Of a DNA stretch of 64,000 nt, positions 50,584 through 59,900 are shown piece after piece. Position 1 is the first letter of the stretch. Every line of letters begins with the position of its first letter. Both the position numbers and the translations under genes were made by a program. Origin of the DNA: Actinokineospora xionganensis (GTDB taxonomy: Bacteria; Actinomycetota; Actinomycetes; Mycobacteriales; Pseudonocardiaceae); NCBI RefSeq assembly GCF_014323725.1, contig NZ_JABVED010000006.1, positions 186,001 through 250,000 of the forward strand. Direction: 5' to 3'. The notes under the pieces are model-generated. The model had not been told where the DNA came from. It saw nothing but the letters and a program-made list of their open reading frames with translations, and made no database searches.

Positions 50584-50679
50584 CCGGCATTGTCACCCGC
50601 GCCACCCCCTCACACCAGCGCGGTCACCCGAGGGGTGAAAGGATCGCGGGGCCGCCACCACCCGCCAGAGGAGCCCACC

Positions 50680-50880
50680 TTGGACGAGGACGACGAGGAC
50701 GACGACCTGGAAGTCCCCGCCGAGGTGCACACGGTGTGCCAGTACTGCGGTGGCGGCGGCATGGTCGCCGACCCGAAACTCGCGATGATCGGCGGCAGTC
50801 CCCGCAACGTGGACAACGGCAGGCCGTGCCCGCACTGCGAAACCGTGGGCCACTTCCCGGGAATCATCCCGCCGGTCTGA
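50680..50880 (+). CDS. Small acidic protein with two CxxC motifs
   Basis: A 66-aa protein from TTG 50680, chosen because AGAGGAG (50667-50673) lies 6 nt upstream. An in-frame ATG further up (50590) has no such site and would add 30 low-complexity residues. The N-terminus is highly acidic (LDEDDEDDDLEVPAEV). Then come CQYCGGGG and CPHCETVGHFPG, spaced like a zinc ribbon or half of a DnaJ-type Cys-rich repeat. Zinc binding is likely. I do not recognise the family, and no neighbour suggests a role. Confidence 0.6.
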   Translation: MDEDDEDDDLEVPAEVHTVCQYCGGGGMVADPKLAMIGGSPRNVDNGRPCPHCETVGHFPGIIPPV

Positions 50881-51153
50881 CTCCGGCCGTCTCCAGGCAA
50901 CGGTCCCCCAAGAGCGCTGCCGCTCCCCCGAATCCTCGGCTTTTCGGCGGCCCGCAACGAAAGGCGGTGGCCTGGCCCCGCGGACACACGACCGCGCCCA
51001 CTCTCGCGGAGTGGTCTTGGCCGCCAGGCAGACAATCGCTCACCCGAAGCCGAGCTGCCTTTCCGGCAGCCTCGCGGGATCTTCGGTAGAACGCGGGTGA
51101 ACGCACACGGGATCCCCACTCCGTCTCCACAACCGCCCGCCACGATCGGGGCC

Positions 51154-51861
51154 ATGCCTTTCACACTCGCCCATCCCGCCGCGGTTCTGCCGCTGTTTCG
51201 CTATGGCACACCGTCGGCGATGGTCGCGGGCGCGCTGGCCCCCGATTTGCCCTATTTCCTCGCGCTGCGACCGGTCAACGGCGACTTCACCCATTCTCTG
51301 GCCGGCATCGCCCTGACCCTGCCCATCGCTATCGCCTTGCTCATTCTGTGGCACGCCGCGATGGAACCGGCCGTGGCGGCGCTGTCCCCGCGGAGATTCA
51401 TCCCGCGCCCGCCCAAACCGGGCATCTCTCTTGTCGTGTCGGCGGTGGTCGGCATTCTCACGCACCTGATCTGGGACAATTTCACCCACGGCCACGGCTA
51501 TTTCGTAGAGCGCGTCCCGTTGCTCCGGTTGCACATCTGGCCGGAGATGCCGATCTTCTTCTTCCTCCAGGTGGCGTGCAGCTTCGTCGGCCTGTCGGTG
51601 ATCGCAGCGGCGCTCGCCGGGAAATACCGAAAGGCTCCGCGAAAGGCGCGGGAGAAAGGGATCGGCTGGGTTCTCGCGGCAGCCGCGGTCACCGCCGCCT
51701 ACGCCGCGATCACCGGCATGGCCGAGGTCGAAGAGGCGGTGAAAAACGAAGTCGGCATCGTCCGCGCGGCGGTCGGCGCCACCAGCGGACTCGTCGCCGC
51801 CCTGGTCGTCCACGGCTTCGCTCGCCGCAACCCCTTCCGCCGGGCGGACGCCGCCCCTTAG
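51154..51861 (+). CDS. DUF4184 family membrane protein
   Basis: A 235-aa protein from ATG 51154 (MPFTLAHPAAVLPL), the typical DUF4184 N-terminus. Six or so hydrophobic segments follow. The family's conserved charged residues appear in GALAPDLPYFL, FTHSLAG and THLIWDNFTHGHGYF, giving His/Asp clusters like those of membrane metal-dependent hydrolases. The biochemical role is unknown. The 273 nt upstream hold no gene I can support. The LysR gene follows after 9 nt on the same strand, so the two may share a transcript. Confidence 0.85.
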   Translation: MPFTLAHPAAVLPLFRYGTPSAMVAGALAPDLPYFLALRPVNGDFTHSLAGIALTLPIAIALLILWHAAMEPAVAALSPRRFIPRPPKPGISLVVSAVVGILTHLIWDNFTHGHGYFVERVPLLRLHIWPEMPIFFFLQVACSFVGLSVIAAALAGKYRKAPRKAREKGIGWVLAAAAVTAAYAAITGMAEVEEAVKNEVGIVRAAVGATSGLVAALVVHGFARRNPFRRADAAP

Positions 51862-51870
51862 CGTGGGCGC

Positions 51871-52842
51871 ATGGAGTTGGAGCTGCGCCATTTCCGGATC
51901 ATCTGTGCGATCGCCGACGCCGGAAGCATCACCAAGGCCGCCGCCGCACTGGGACTCGCCCAACCCGCGCTGACCGCGCAACTCCACCGTGTCGAACGTG
52001 CCCTGGGTGGTGCGCTGTTCGAACGGGACCGGCGCGGCGCCCGGGTCACACCGTTGGGCGAACTGGTTCTCGCGCGAGCCAGGCTGCTGCTGCCCGCCGT
52101 GTCGGACCTGCGCGAGGAAGCCGCCCGCTTCGCCAGCGCGGACACCATGGGCGACACCCCGACCCGGCTGCGGCTCGCCTCGGCGAACGGGCCGGTGCTC
52201 GGCGCCCTCGTGCACCAGGTGAGCGCGACCTACCCGGACCTGCTGGTCACCACGCACGCGTCGTGGTCATCAGAGGAGTTGGCCGGGATGGTCGCCGACG
52301 GCCGCATCGACTACACCCTGGTCGGGGTGTGCGGTGACGCGCCGCCGCCGTCGCGGCCCGGCCTGCTGTGGCGGACCCTGGCGACCGACCCGGTGTTCGT
52401 GATGCTGGCCGAGGACCACCCGCTCGCCGACCGGCCCATCGTGGACCTGGCCGACCTCGCGGGCACCCACTGGGGCGCCACCCCCGGCGACGGCTGCTTC
52501 GCCGACTGCTTCGCCGCCGCGTGTGCCCGCGCCGGTTTCACACCCAAGACCCTTTACGAGACCGACAGCGCCAGCTGCGTCGACCTGGTCGAGGCCGGTG
52601 ACGCGGTCGTGCTGTGCCAGCCGACGTTCCGGCAGACACCCGGCATCGTCACGCGGCCCATCGCGGGCAACCCGCTGCGGTGGCGCAGCCTCATCGGCTG
52701 GCATCCGGCAGGCACCGCGGCCGCGTTCGCCGATCAGGTGGTGAAACTCGCGGGCGCCGCTTATCTGGATGTGGTCGCGCGAAGTCCCCGGTACAGCGAA
52801 TTCCTTCGATCCCATCCGACTTTCGGTGTCGAACGGGTTTAA
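51871..52842 (+). CDS. LysR-family transcriptional regulator
   Basis: A 323-aa protein. The N-terminal winged helix-turn-helix reads ELRHFRIICAIADAGSITKAAAALGLAQPALTAQLHRVE, the standard LysR signature, then GALFERDRRGARVT. The C-terminal effector domain (~95-300) has the usual two alternating subdomains, including RLRLASANGPVLGAL and VFVMLAEDHPLA. The effector is unknown. Only 9 nt separates it from the DUF4184 gene, so its targets are not obvious from position. It converges on the GGDEF gene. Confidence 0.9.
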   Translation: MELELRHFRIICAIADAGSITKAAAALGLAQPALTAQLHRVERALGGALFERDRRGARVTPLGELVLARARLLLPAVSDLREEAARFASADTMGDTPTRLRLASANGPVLGALVHQVSATYPDLLVTTHASWSSEELAGMVADGRIDYTLVGVCGDAPPPSRPGLLWRTLATDPVFVMLAEDHPLADRPIVDLADLAGTHWGATPGDGCFADCFAAACARAGFTPKTLYETDSASCVDLVEAGDAVVLCQPTFRQTPGIVTRPIAGNPLRWRSLIGWHPAGTAAAFADQVVKLAGAAYLDVVARSPRYSEFLRSHPTFGVERV

Positions 52843-52846
52843 TCCA

Positions 52847-52882
52847 GCCGAATTCCGGGTATAGGCGCGCGGTCTATTCGGC
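52847..52882. terminator. Inverted repeat between convergent lysR and GGDEF genes
   Basis: GCCGAAT (52847-52853) and ATTCGGC (52876-52882) are perfect complements separated by 22 nt. The element overlaps the last codons of the minus-strand GGDEF gene. It is a plausible bidirectional terminator but has only a 7-bp stem. Confidence 0.35.
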
Positions 52883-54175
52883 GTGGTGCGGGATTGACGA
52901 TTCGGCTGAGCGGACCTGGTTGCGGCCGCCGTGCTTGGCCTCGTAGACCGCCGCGTCCGCGGAGCGCAGGAGCTCGTCGAGATCGGCGGTCGCGCCGGGG
53001 CCCGACGCGATGCCGATCGACGCCGTGCGGTTCGAGATGAGCACCGGCTGGCCGCGCTTGTCGGTGGCCGCGACGTGCATCTCGGCCACCCCCTGGCGCA
53101 CGCGCTCGGCCACCCGCACGGCCTGTTCGGCGTCGGTGTCGGGCAGCATCAGGACGAATTCCTCGCCGCCGAAGCGACCCACGACGTCGCCTTGGCGGGT
53201 CGTCTCCCGCAGGACCGCGCCGACCGCGCGGAGCACGGCGTCGCCCGCCGGGTGTCCCCACGTGTCGTTGACCTGCTTGAAATGGTCCAGGTCGATCACC
53301 GCGACGGACAGCGTCGAGTGCTGACGGCGGGCGCGGGCGAACTCGCGGCCGGTCTGCTCGTGCCAGCCGCGGCTGTTGAGCAGCTGGGTCTTGTGGTCGG
53401 TGCGGGCGTCGCCCTTGAGGTTCTCGATCTGCAGCGCGCCCCAGTCGAGGACGGCCAGCAGCGGCACCACGAACAGCGGCGCCAGCCAGGCGTGGGCGAC
53501 CGCGAGCGCCGCCATCGAGCCCAGGCACACCGTCATCGCGGCCATCGCGTTGTCCCGGCCGGAGCCGATGACCGTCAGCCAGGTCGGCTGCGGGGTCGAC
53601 AGGGCGATGACCCCGCCGATAGCGATAGCGTTCACGACGAAGAAGACAAGGCCCGCACCCGCCAGCACCAAAACCTCGCGAGCGCCGAACGCGCTGGCCA
53701 CGTCGATGCCCGAATAGCGGACGATGGCCAGCTCGATAAGTGCGGCGAACATGGCGGCCATGGTGCCGAAGGTGTATCGGTATAGCGGTCGACGCGCGAC
53801 CGGATAGAGCTGCGCCCGGAGCAACACCAAGGAGATGATCGCCATCCACGCGGGCAGCAGCACCATCGCGGGCAGGACCCAGACAGTGGTGGTGTCCATG
53901 TGGGGACCGGTGCCGCTGTCGCGGCGCGTCTCCTCGGTTCGGCGGGAGATCCACAGGTGCAGCGAGGTCGCTCCGACCAGTGCCCCGAGCACCCGCCAGT
54001 CCATCGAGGTCGCGGGCGCGTCGGTGAGGATCAGGGCGACGGCGGCGAGAACGGTCAGCGCTTCGATGGCGAGGATGTACCGCAGAACGGGTCGCGGAAG
54101 CGTCCAAAGGCCCCAGCGTCGCGGTGAAAGCAACGAGCGGAGCGAAGGGTGTTCACTGCGCAGCGATTCAGTCAC
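52874..54175 (-). CDS. Membrane diguanylate cyclase (GGDEF domain)
   Basis: A 433-aa protein from GTG 54175 (VTESLRSEHPSLRS). About seven hydrophobic segments (ILAIEALTVLAAVALIL to HAWLAPLFVVPLLAVL) are followed by a C-terminal GGDEF domain. The active site is G336GEEF340 and the inhibitory RxxD I-site (RQGD) is five residues before it. DLDHFKQVNDTWGH is the metal-binding helix. It should make cyclic di-GMP and be feedback-inhibited. The frame stays open upstream to 54937, but that extension has codon use unlike the gene and covers the 60-nt repeat array, so I exclude it. The start is uncertain because no good Shine-Dalgarno is visible. Confidence 0.85.
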   Translation of the reverse strand: MTESLRSEHPSLRSLLSPRRWGLWTLPRPVLRYILAIEALTVLAAVALILTDAPATSMDWRVLGALVGATSLHLWISRRTEETRRDSGTGPHMDTTTVWVLPAMVLLPAWMAIISLVLLRAQLYPVARRPLYRYTFGTMAAMFAALIELAIVRYSGIDVASAFGAREVLVLAGAGLVFFVVNAIAIGGVIALSTPQPTWLTVIGSGRDNAMAAMTVCLGSMAALAVAHAWLAPLFVVPLLAVLDWGALQIENLKGDARTDHKTQLLNSRGWHEQTGREFARARRQHSTLSVAVIDLDHFKQVNDTWGHPAGDAVLRAVGAVLRETTRQGDVVGRFGGEEFVLMLPDTDAEQAVRVAERVRQGVAEMHVAATDKRGQPVLISNRTASIGIASGPGATADLDELLRSADAAVYEAKHGGRNQVRSAESSIPHHAE

Positions 54176-54330
54176 ACTTAGCCGTGGACGGAGCAATCCC
54201 AGGATCCGGCCGCGATGAACCGTACCGTTCGGCCCGGCCTGCCCGCCTTGTGGGTGATCGCCGTCGCGAGGAGGTGGAGTCGGTGCGTGATCGTTGCCGT
54301 TCAGGCTCGTTAGACCGGGCGAATCCTCGG

Positions 54331-54720
54331 AAGGAGTCCCCGATGATCCGCGATTGGTGATCTTCGAGTCCCCCGCCTCTTCGAGAACAGGAGCTTCCGA
54401 TGTGCATCCGCGACTGGTAATCCCCGAATGCGTCCCGGCCTCAGCGACGACAGGAGCCTCGAATGATCCGCGACTGGTGAACCCGGAATCCATCCCCACC
54501 TCAGCGACAACAGGAGTCTCGAATGATCCGCGACTGGTGATCTCCGAATCCGACCCCACCCCAGCAACTACAGGAGCCCCACTTGATCCGCGACTGGTAA
54601 CCCCGGAAACCGTCCCCGCCCCGCCAACCACAGGAGCCCCAGATGATCCGCGACTGGTAACCCCGGAAACCGTCCCCGCCCCAGCAACCACAGGAGCCCC
54701 AGATGATCCGCGACTGGTGA
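54331..54720 (+). repeat. Seven tandem 60-nt units, each with a Shine-Dalgarno box and a MIRDW mini-ORF
   Basis: Units end at 54360, 54420, 54480, 54540, 54600, 54660 and 54720, exactly 60 nt apart. Each has AGGAG (54332-54336, 54389-54393, 54452-54456, 54512-54516, 54572-54576, 54632-54636, 54692-54696). A start codon follows 6 nt later (54343, 54400, 54463, 54523, 54583, 54643, 54703), then ATC CGC GAC TGG and a stop. Unit 1 has GAT for GAC (synonymous). Unit 2 has an inserted codon (MCIRDW) balanced by a shorter leader. Unit 5 starts with TTG, a valid start. Stops alternate between TGA and TAA. The linkers differ much more than the mini-ORFs. This indicates selection on translation of the pentapeptide or on the initiation-termination signals. 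The array lies in the divergent space between the GGDEF gene and the MFS gene and points towards the latter. Confidence 0.85.
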
Positions 54721-55470
54721 CCCGTGACCGTGCCGCGTCAGTGTTCGCCGACGAGACCCGCACCTCCACGGCAGCGGGAGGCGTCTTCCGCCTGTTCCCG
54801 TGTTCAGTGGATTCCAACGGTGCGACCTCCCCTTCTGCTCGCTGTTCATCCTCCGGTTTCCGCAGGACTTCGGCCTTACCGAGAAGCGTATGCCTTCCGA
54901 CCGACACAGTGTTCTGTTCGGCCGACCCATCGCCCATAACATCGTCTACCTGCGGTTCGGCGTATCACCCGTCCCCGATCGCGGGACGCCACTCGCGGAC
55001 TCCACGGTACGGCTAACGCCGACAGTAGTGAGTCCGCTACAGCAAGCAGCGCCCGAATGGAGCAAACGCGCAAGCCGAGCGTGGACGACCTCTCACCACA
55101 TAAGACGCTGTTTCGCCTCGTACGTGACGCCGCGCAACGTTGTTGATCACTCTTTCGTACTATCGCGCCCCACTTGCCCGCTGTGACGCAGTTCACCCAG
55201 CTTTCGGCCCGGCTATCCAGTGCGTGGGCCATTCAGCGGGGGCACGGTTGGAAACTGACGGACAACGCTGCGCCGGACGGACGCATCCTCCGATTCCGGG
55301 CCTTGGACTCTACCAATGACGCCCGGGACGACCCGTCGGTGCCGGTACTCTGAGCGACGCAGCGGTGACCGAATGACAAGATCACGCCATACCCGCCCGC
55401 GCCACACACCTGGTGCTGGAGGAGTGCCATCGGCCCGTCTGGGTAAACCCCGGGCGGACAGGGAGAAAAC
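54721..55470. other. Non-coding region between the mini-ORF array and the MFS gene
   Basis: About 750 nt of lower GC than the genes around it. Several open frames cross it, but none has a ribosome-binding site or coding-type codon use. It could be the continuation of the transcript carrying the mini-ORF array, plus the promoter of the MFS gene. I see no further copies of the 60-nt unit in it. On the other side of the array, 54176-54330 likewise holds no supported gene. Confidence 0.45.
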
Positions 55471-56742
55471 ATGAGCCGACAGGGACCGAGTATGTTCGCG
55501 CCCCTCGCGAACCTGGAGTTCCGCGCGCTCTGGCTGACCGAAGCCCTCTCCGTCGCCGGGGACCAGCTCACCCGCGTGGCGCTCGCGATCCTCGTCTACG
55601 ACCGCACCGGCAACGCGATGTACGCGGCGGGCATCTACGCCCTGACGTTTCTTCCCGCGCTCGCGGGCGGCCTCGGTCTCTCCCACCTCGCCGACCGCTA
55701 CCGCAGGCGCACCCTCATGGTGTGGTGCTCGGCGGGCCAGGCGCTGCTGGTCGGTCTGATGGCGATCCCGAACATGCCGTTGATCGCACTGTTCGTGCTG
55801 GTCATCGGGGTCCCGCTCTTACAGTCCCCCGCGGTGGCGGCGCAGAACGCCACTACGCGGGAGATCCTGCCCGACGACGACCTCTACCTCCGCAGCCAGG
55901 ACCTGCGCGGCATCACCACGAACACCACGATGCTGGTCGGTCTCGGCGGCGGCGGTCTGCTGGTCGGGTGGCTCGGCACGTCCACGGCACTGGCCATCGA
56001 CGCCGCCACCTTCGTCGTCGCGACGCTGCTCGTCCACCGCTACGTCGAGGACCGTCCGCCCGCCAGCACCGAGAAGACCAGTTGGCTCGACGGCGCGCGT
56101 TGGGTCTTCGGCGACCGCAAGGTGCGCATCCTGGTGACACTGTCCTGGCTGGTCGGGCTGGCCGTGATCCCGGAGGGACTCGCGGCTCCGCTGGCCAAGG
56201 AGATCGGTGCGCCGTCGGGGGCGGTGGGCCTGCTGCTGGCGGCCGACCCGCTCGGGTTCATCGTCGGCACCTTCGCGATCTCCCACTTCGTTCCGGCCGC
56301 GCTCCGCGCCCGCCTCATCGGTGTGCTCGCGACCTCGGCGCTGGGTGTGCTGACCCTGTTCATCCTGAAGCCGACCCTGGTGCTCGCGCTGGTGCTGCTG
56401 TTCGTCGCCGGTTTCGTCGGCGCGTACCAGGTGACGGTCATGGGCATCTTCAACACGCTCGTGCCCAACGAGATCCGCGGCGGCGCGTTCGGCGCGGCGC
56501 GCACCGGGCTGCGGGTCGCGCAGGCTCTGGGCATCGCCGCGGGCGGCGCCCTGGCGCAGGGAATCGGCTCGTCCGCCACGACGATCGCGATCGGCGGAGC
56601 CTTGGGCGTGCTGATCGCGGTCCCCGCGACGGTCGCCTGGTCCCACGCGCGCCGCGAGGGCGAAGACACGGCCGCGGCTTCTGCTTCGGCACAGGAAGCT
56701 CCCGCCGCGAAGCGTGAGTCCGCGGCGAAGCAGGCGAGCTAG
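55471..56742 (+). CDS. MFS transporter
   Basis: A 423-aa major facilitator protein; ATG 55471 has AGGGAG at 55460-55465. About 11-12 transmembrane segments are visible, with the loop 2-3 motif LSHLADRYRRRT and a charged C-terminal tail rich in Ala/Glu/Lys. It belongs to the same broad group as the NRPS-operon exporter but is not a close copy. The substrate is unknown. Codon 117 is TTA (55819). Upstream lies the mini-ORF array, in the same orientation. Confidence 0.88.
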   Translation: MSRQGPSMFAPLANLEFRALWLTEALSVAGDQLTRVALAILVYDRTGNAMYAAGIYALTFLPALAGGLGLSHLADRYRRRTLMVWCSAGQALLVGLMAIPNMPLIALFVLVIGVPLLQSPAVAAQNATTREILPDDDLYLRSQDLRGITTNTTMLVGLGGGGLLVGWLGTSTALAIDAATFVVATLLVHRYVEDRPPASTEKTSWLDGARWVFGDRKVRILVTLSWLVGLAVIPEGLAAPLAKEIGAPSGAVGLLLAADPLGFIVGTFAISHFVPAALRARLIGVLATSALGVLTLFILKPTLVLALVLLFVAGFVGAYQVTVMGIFNTLVPNEIRGGAFGAARTGLRVAQALGIAAGGALAQGIGSSATTIAIGGALGVLIAVPATVAWSHARREGEDTAAASASAQEAPAAKRESAAKQAS

Positions 56743-56847
56743 AGCTTTCCGCGGCACTGAGCACACAGGTCTGACACCTTCCGCTCGCGGCGCCCGGCAG
56801 TCCACAGCGCGCGAGGCACCGTCCACAGCCGGTCGGCTTCCCCTGCC

Positions 56848-56875
56848 ACCACGCCCGTTTCCGCGGGAACGTGGT
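56848..56875. terminator. Hairpin between convergent MFS and AfsR-like genes
   Basis: ACCACG/CGTGGT plus inner CCCG/CGGG arms, with an AA bulge and a 6-nt loop. It lies between two converging genes and has no T-tract, as is common in high-GC genomes. Likely a bidirectional terminator. Confidence 0.4.
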
Positions 56876-56921
56876 CGAGGCGGCAACGACGGAAGGACGG
56901 CCTGTGATCGAACCAGGCGAG

Positions 56922-59900
56922 CTAACGAGCCCAGGCGGACAGCAGCGCGCGAACGTGCGCGGCGTCCGGCACCGCCAACTCCTCGAACACAGTCAACGCC
57001 TTCTGCCAATCCGATCGCGCACCGTCCATATCGGCCTCACCCTGCCGCACCAGTGCCCGCACATGCAGCGCCCGCGCGTGCGCCAGCCGCTGGCCCGCCC
57101 TGGCAGTCACGGTGATCGCGCGGTCGGCGTACTCGAGGGCGGCGGCGGTGTCGCTCGCGTCCAGATAGGACTGCGCGACCTCGGTCAGCGCGCGGGCCTC
57201 GAGCAGGCGCATGCCGGTCTCGTCGATCATGGCCAGCGCCCGCAGGCCGTGATCGATCGCGCCCGCCCGGTCGCCCGTGCGCCTGCACAGGGCGCCCATG
57301 CCGGTGAGCACCGACGCCTCGCCGTAGCTGTAGCGGATCTCCTCGGCGAGTCCGCGGGCTTCGGCGTAGTTGTCGGCGGCGGCGGACCATTCGCCGGTGC
57401 GGAGTTGGATGGTCGCGAGGATGTCGAGCCCGCTGACCTCGTGCCTGCGCACCCCGAGTTGCCGCGCCTGGTCGATGGCCTGGCGGACGAGGACGGCCGC
57501 CTCGGTCAGGGTGCCGCGGTCGCAGCCGGTCTCGGCCAGGCACACCAGCATCGCGACCTCGCCATGCCGGTAGCCGTAGCGCCTGCACACCGCCAGCGCG
57601 TCCTGATAGCACTGCTCGGCCTTGCCCAGATCGCCCACCGCCCAGTGGGTGAGTCCCAGTCCCTGCGCCGCCGCGGCCTGGACCTGTCGGTGGCCGATGC
57701 GGGTGCTCAGCTCCAGCGCCTCGGCGTGCCGGTCGAGCGCGGTGCGCGGCCTGCCCAGCAGCAGCGCGGCGATGCCCAGGTAGTTCAGCGCCGCCGCTTC
57801 CCCACGCCGGTTCCCGATGGCCCGGTAGATGTGCAGCGACTCCTCGCAGAACGCCGACGCCTGGGCGGGCTGTCCGATCTGCGAGTACGCGCGCCCGAGG
57901 TTGTGCAGGGCGGCGGCCTCCACGACGCGGTTCCCGGTGCCGCGGCTGAGTTCCTGCGCCCAGCGCAGGTGCTCGATGGCGTTGTCGTAGTCGCTGAGGT
58001 TGCCGTAGATCTGCCCGAGCAACTCGTGCACGGACGCCTCGGCGTCGACATCACCGGCGTTGCGGGCGGCGGTCAGCGCCGCCGTGCACACCGCGATGCC
58101 GTCGTCGCCGTGGCCGCGGTTGGAGAAGTAGCTGCGCAGCGCTTCGGCGAAGCGCCACGCGTAGCTGTGCAGCCCGAGGCCGCCCGCTGCGAGGGTGGCG
58201 TCCACCAGGTTCGCGCGTTCGGCGTCGAGCCAGCTGATCGCCGCCTGCTCACCGCCGCCGGACTCCGCGGGCTCGACCTGCCAGAGCACGGCGCTGTGCG
58301 CGCGCACAGCTTTGAGGTAGTGATCAAAGAGCCGGACTACGGCGTCGTGACGGTCGTCGTCTTCGTCGTCGAAGCCCGCGCGGTCGGCCGCGTACTCGCG
58401 CAGCAGGTCGTGGAAGGTGTAGCGGCCGGGTGTGTGCTCGCGGATGAGATTGCCGTGGTCGAGCACGCGCAGCAGCCGCGCGGCCTCCTCGGTCGTGGCG
58501 CTCACCAGGGCCGCCGCGCCAGGCGCGTCGATGTCGGTGCCGGGCACCAGGCCGAGCAGCCGGAACAGGCGCCGGGCCGCGGGGGTGAGCTTGGTGTAGG
58601 AGAGGTCGAACGCGACGCGGACCGCGGCGGACTCGTCCCCCGCGACGGCCAGGCCTGCCATCCGGCCCCGGTCACGCAGTTCCCGGGTGTAGTCCGCGAC
58701 CGTGGTCAGCGGCCGGATGGCGAGGTTCGCGCCCGCGATCCGCAGCGCCAGCGGCAGGTGCGCGCAGGTGTCGGCCATCTCGGCGGCGGCGGTGGCCTCA
58801 CGGCGGGTGCGGGCGACACCGACCAGCCTGCCGAGCAGGTCGACCGACTCCTCCGGCGCCAACACGTCCAGTGGGAGCTGGTGCGCGCCGTCGCGGGCGG
58901 TCAGGCCGGTGAGCCGGTCGCGGCTGGTCACCAGCACCAGACACCCCGGCGATCCCGGCAGCAGCGGGCGCACCTGCTCGGCGGTGGCCGCGTTGTCCAG
59001 CAGGATCAGCACCTTCTTGCCGGTCAGCATCGTGCGGTAGAGGCCCGCCGCTTCCTCGATGTCGGCGGGCACCCGTTCGGGCGCGACGCCGAGCGCGCGC
59101 ACGAAGCGCACCAGCACCTCGTACACGGTCGGCGGGTGGCCGGCGGCGTAGCCCTGCAGGTTGACGCTGAGTTGACCGTCCGGGAACCGGGGCCGGACCC
59201 GGTGCGCCCACCGCACGGCGAGCGCGGTCTTGCCGACCCCCGCGCTGCCCGAGACCGCGATGACCACCGAGTGGCCGTCGAGGTCGGCGAGGTGCGAGTC
59301 GAGGCGGGCCATGGCGTCGGCGCGGCCCACGAAGCCGGGGGTCTCGGCGGGGAGTTGCGCGGGCGCGCGCTGCGGCGCTGGTTCCGGCTTGCCGCGCAAC
59401 ACCCGCAGGTGCGCCTGACGGATCTCGGCGCCGGGCTCGATGCCGAGTTCCTCGTCGAGCCGGGCCCGGATGTCGGCGAACACACCCAGCGCGGCCGCCT
59501 GTTCGCCGGTGCCCGCGAGGCCGAGGATCAGCCGGGCGTGCAGGCCTTCGTGCAGCGGTTCGTCGTGGACCAGGCCGCGGGTGTTGAGCACGACCTCGTC
59601 GAAGCGGCCGAGCTCGATCGCGAGGTCGGCGTGGGCGAGGACGGCGTCGCGCCTGCGCACGTTCAGCGCGATCACCGCCGGGTGCTCGCGCAACGCGGGG
59701 AGGTCCGAGAGCGCGGGCCCGCGCCAGGAGGCGAGGGCGCGGTCGTAGAGGTCGGCTGCCCGGTCCGGTTCGCTGAGCCGGGCCGACTGCGCCTTGGCGA
59801 CGAGGTCGTCGAACCGGGCCATGTCGAGCTGGTCGGTCCGCAGGTCGAGCCGGTAGCCGCCGGGGGTGGACGCGATCACGTCGGCGTTGCGCCTGCTCGC

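Noticed and set aside
54331-54720. CRISPR array
   Set aside because: The whole 60-nt unit is related, including the linkers. There are no unique spacers of constant length and no cas genes. The conserved core is a Shine-Dalgarno plus ORF, not a CRISPR repeat.
54800-55186. 128-codon + strand ORF between the array and the MFS gene
   Set aside because: Composition is not protein-like and there is no Shine-Dalgarno, so it is treated as non-coding.
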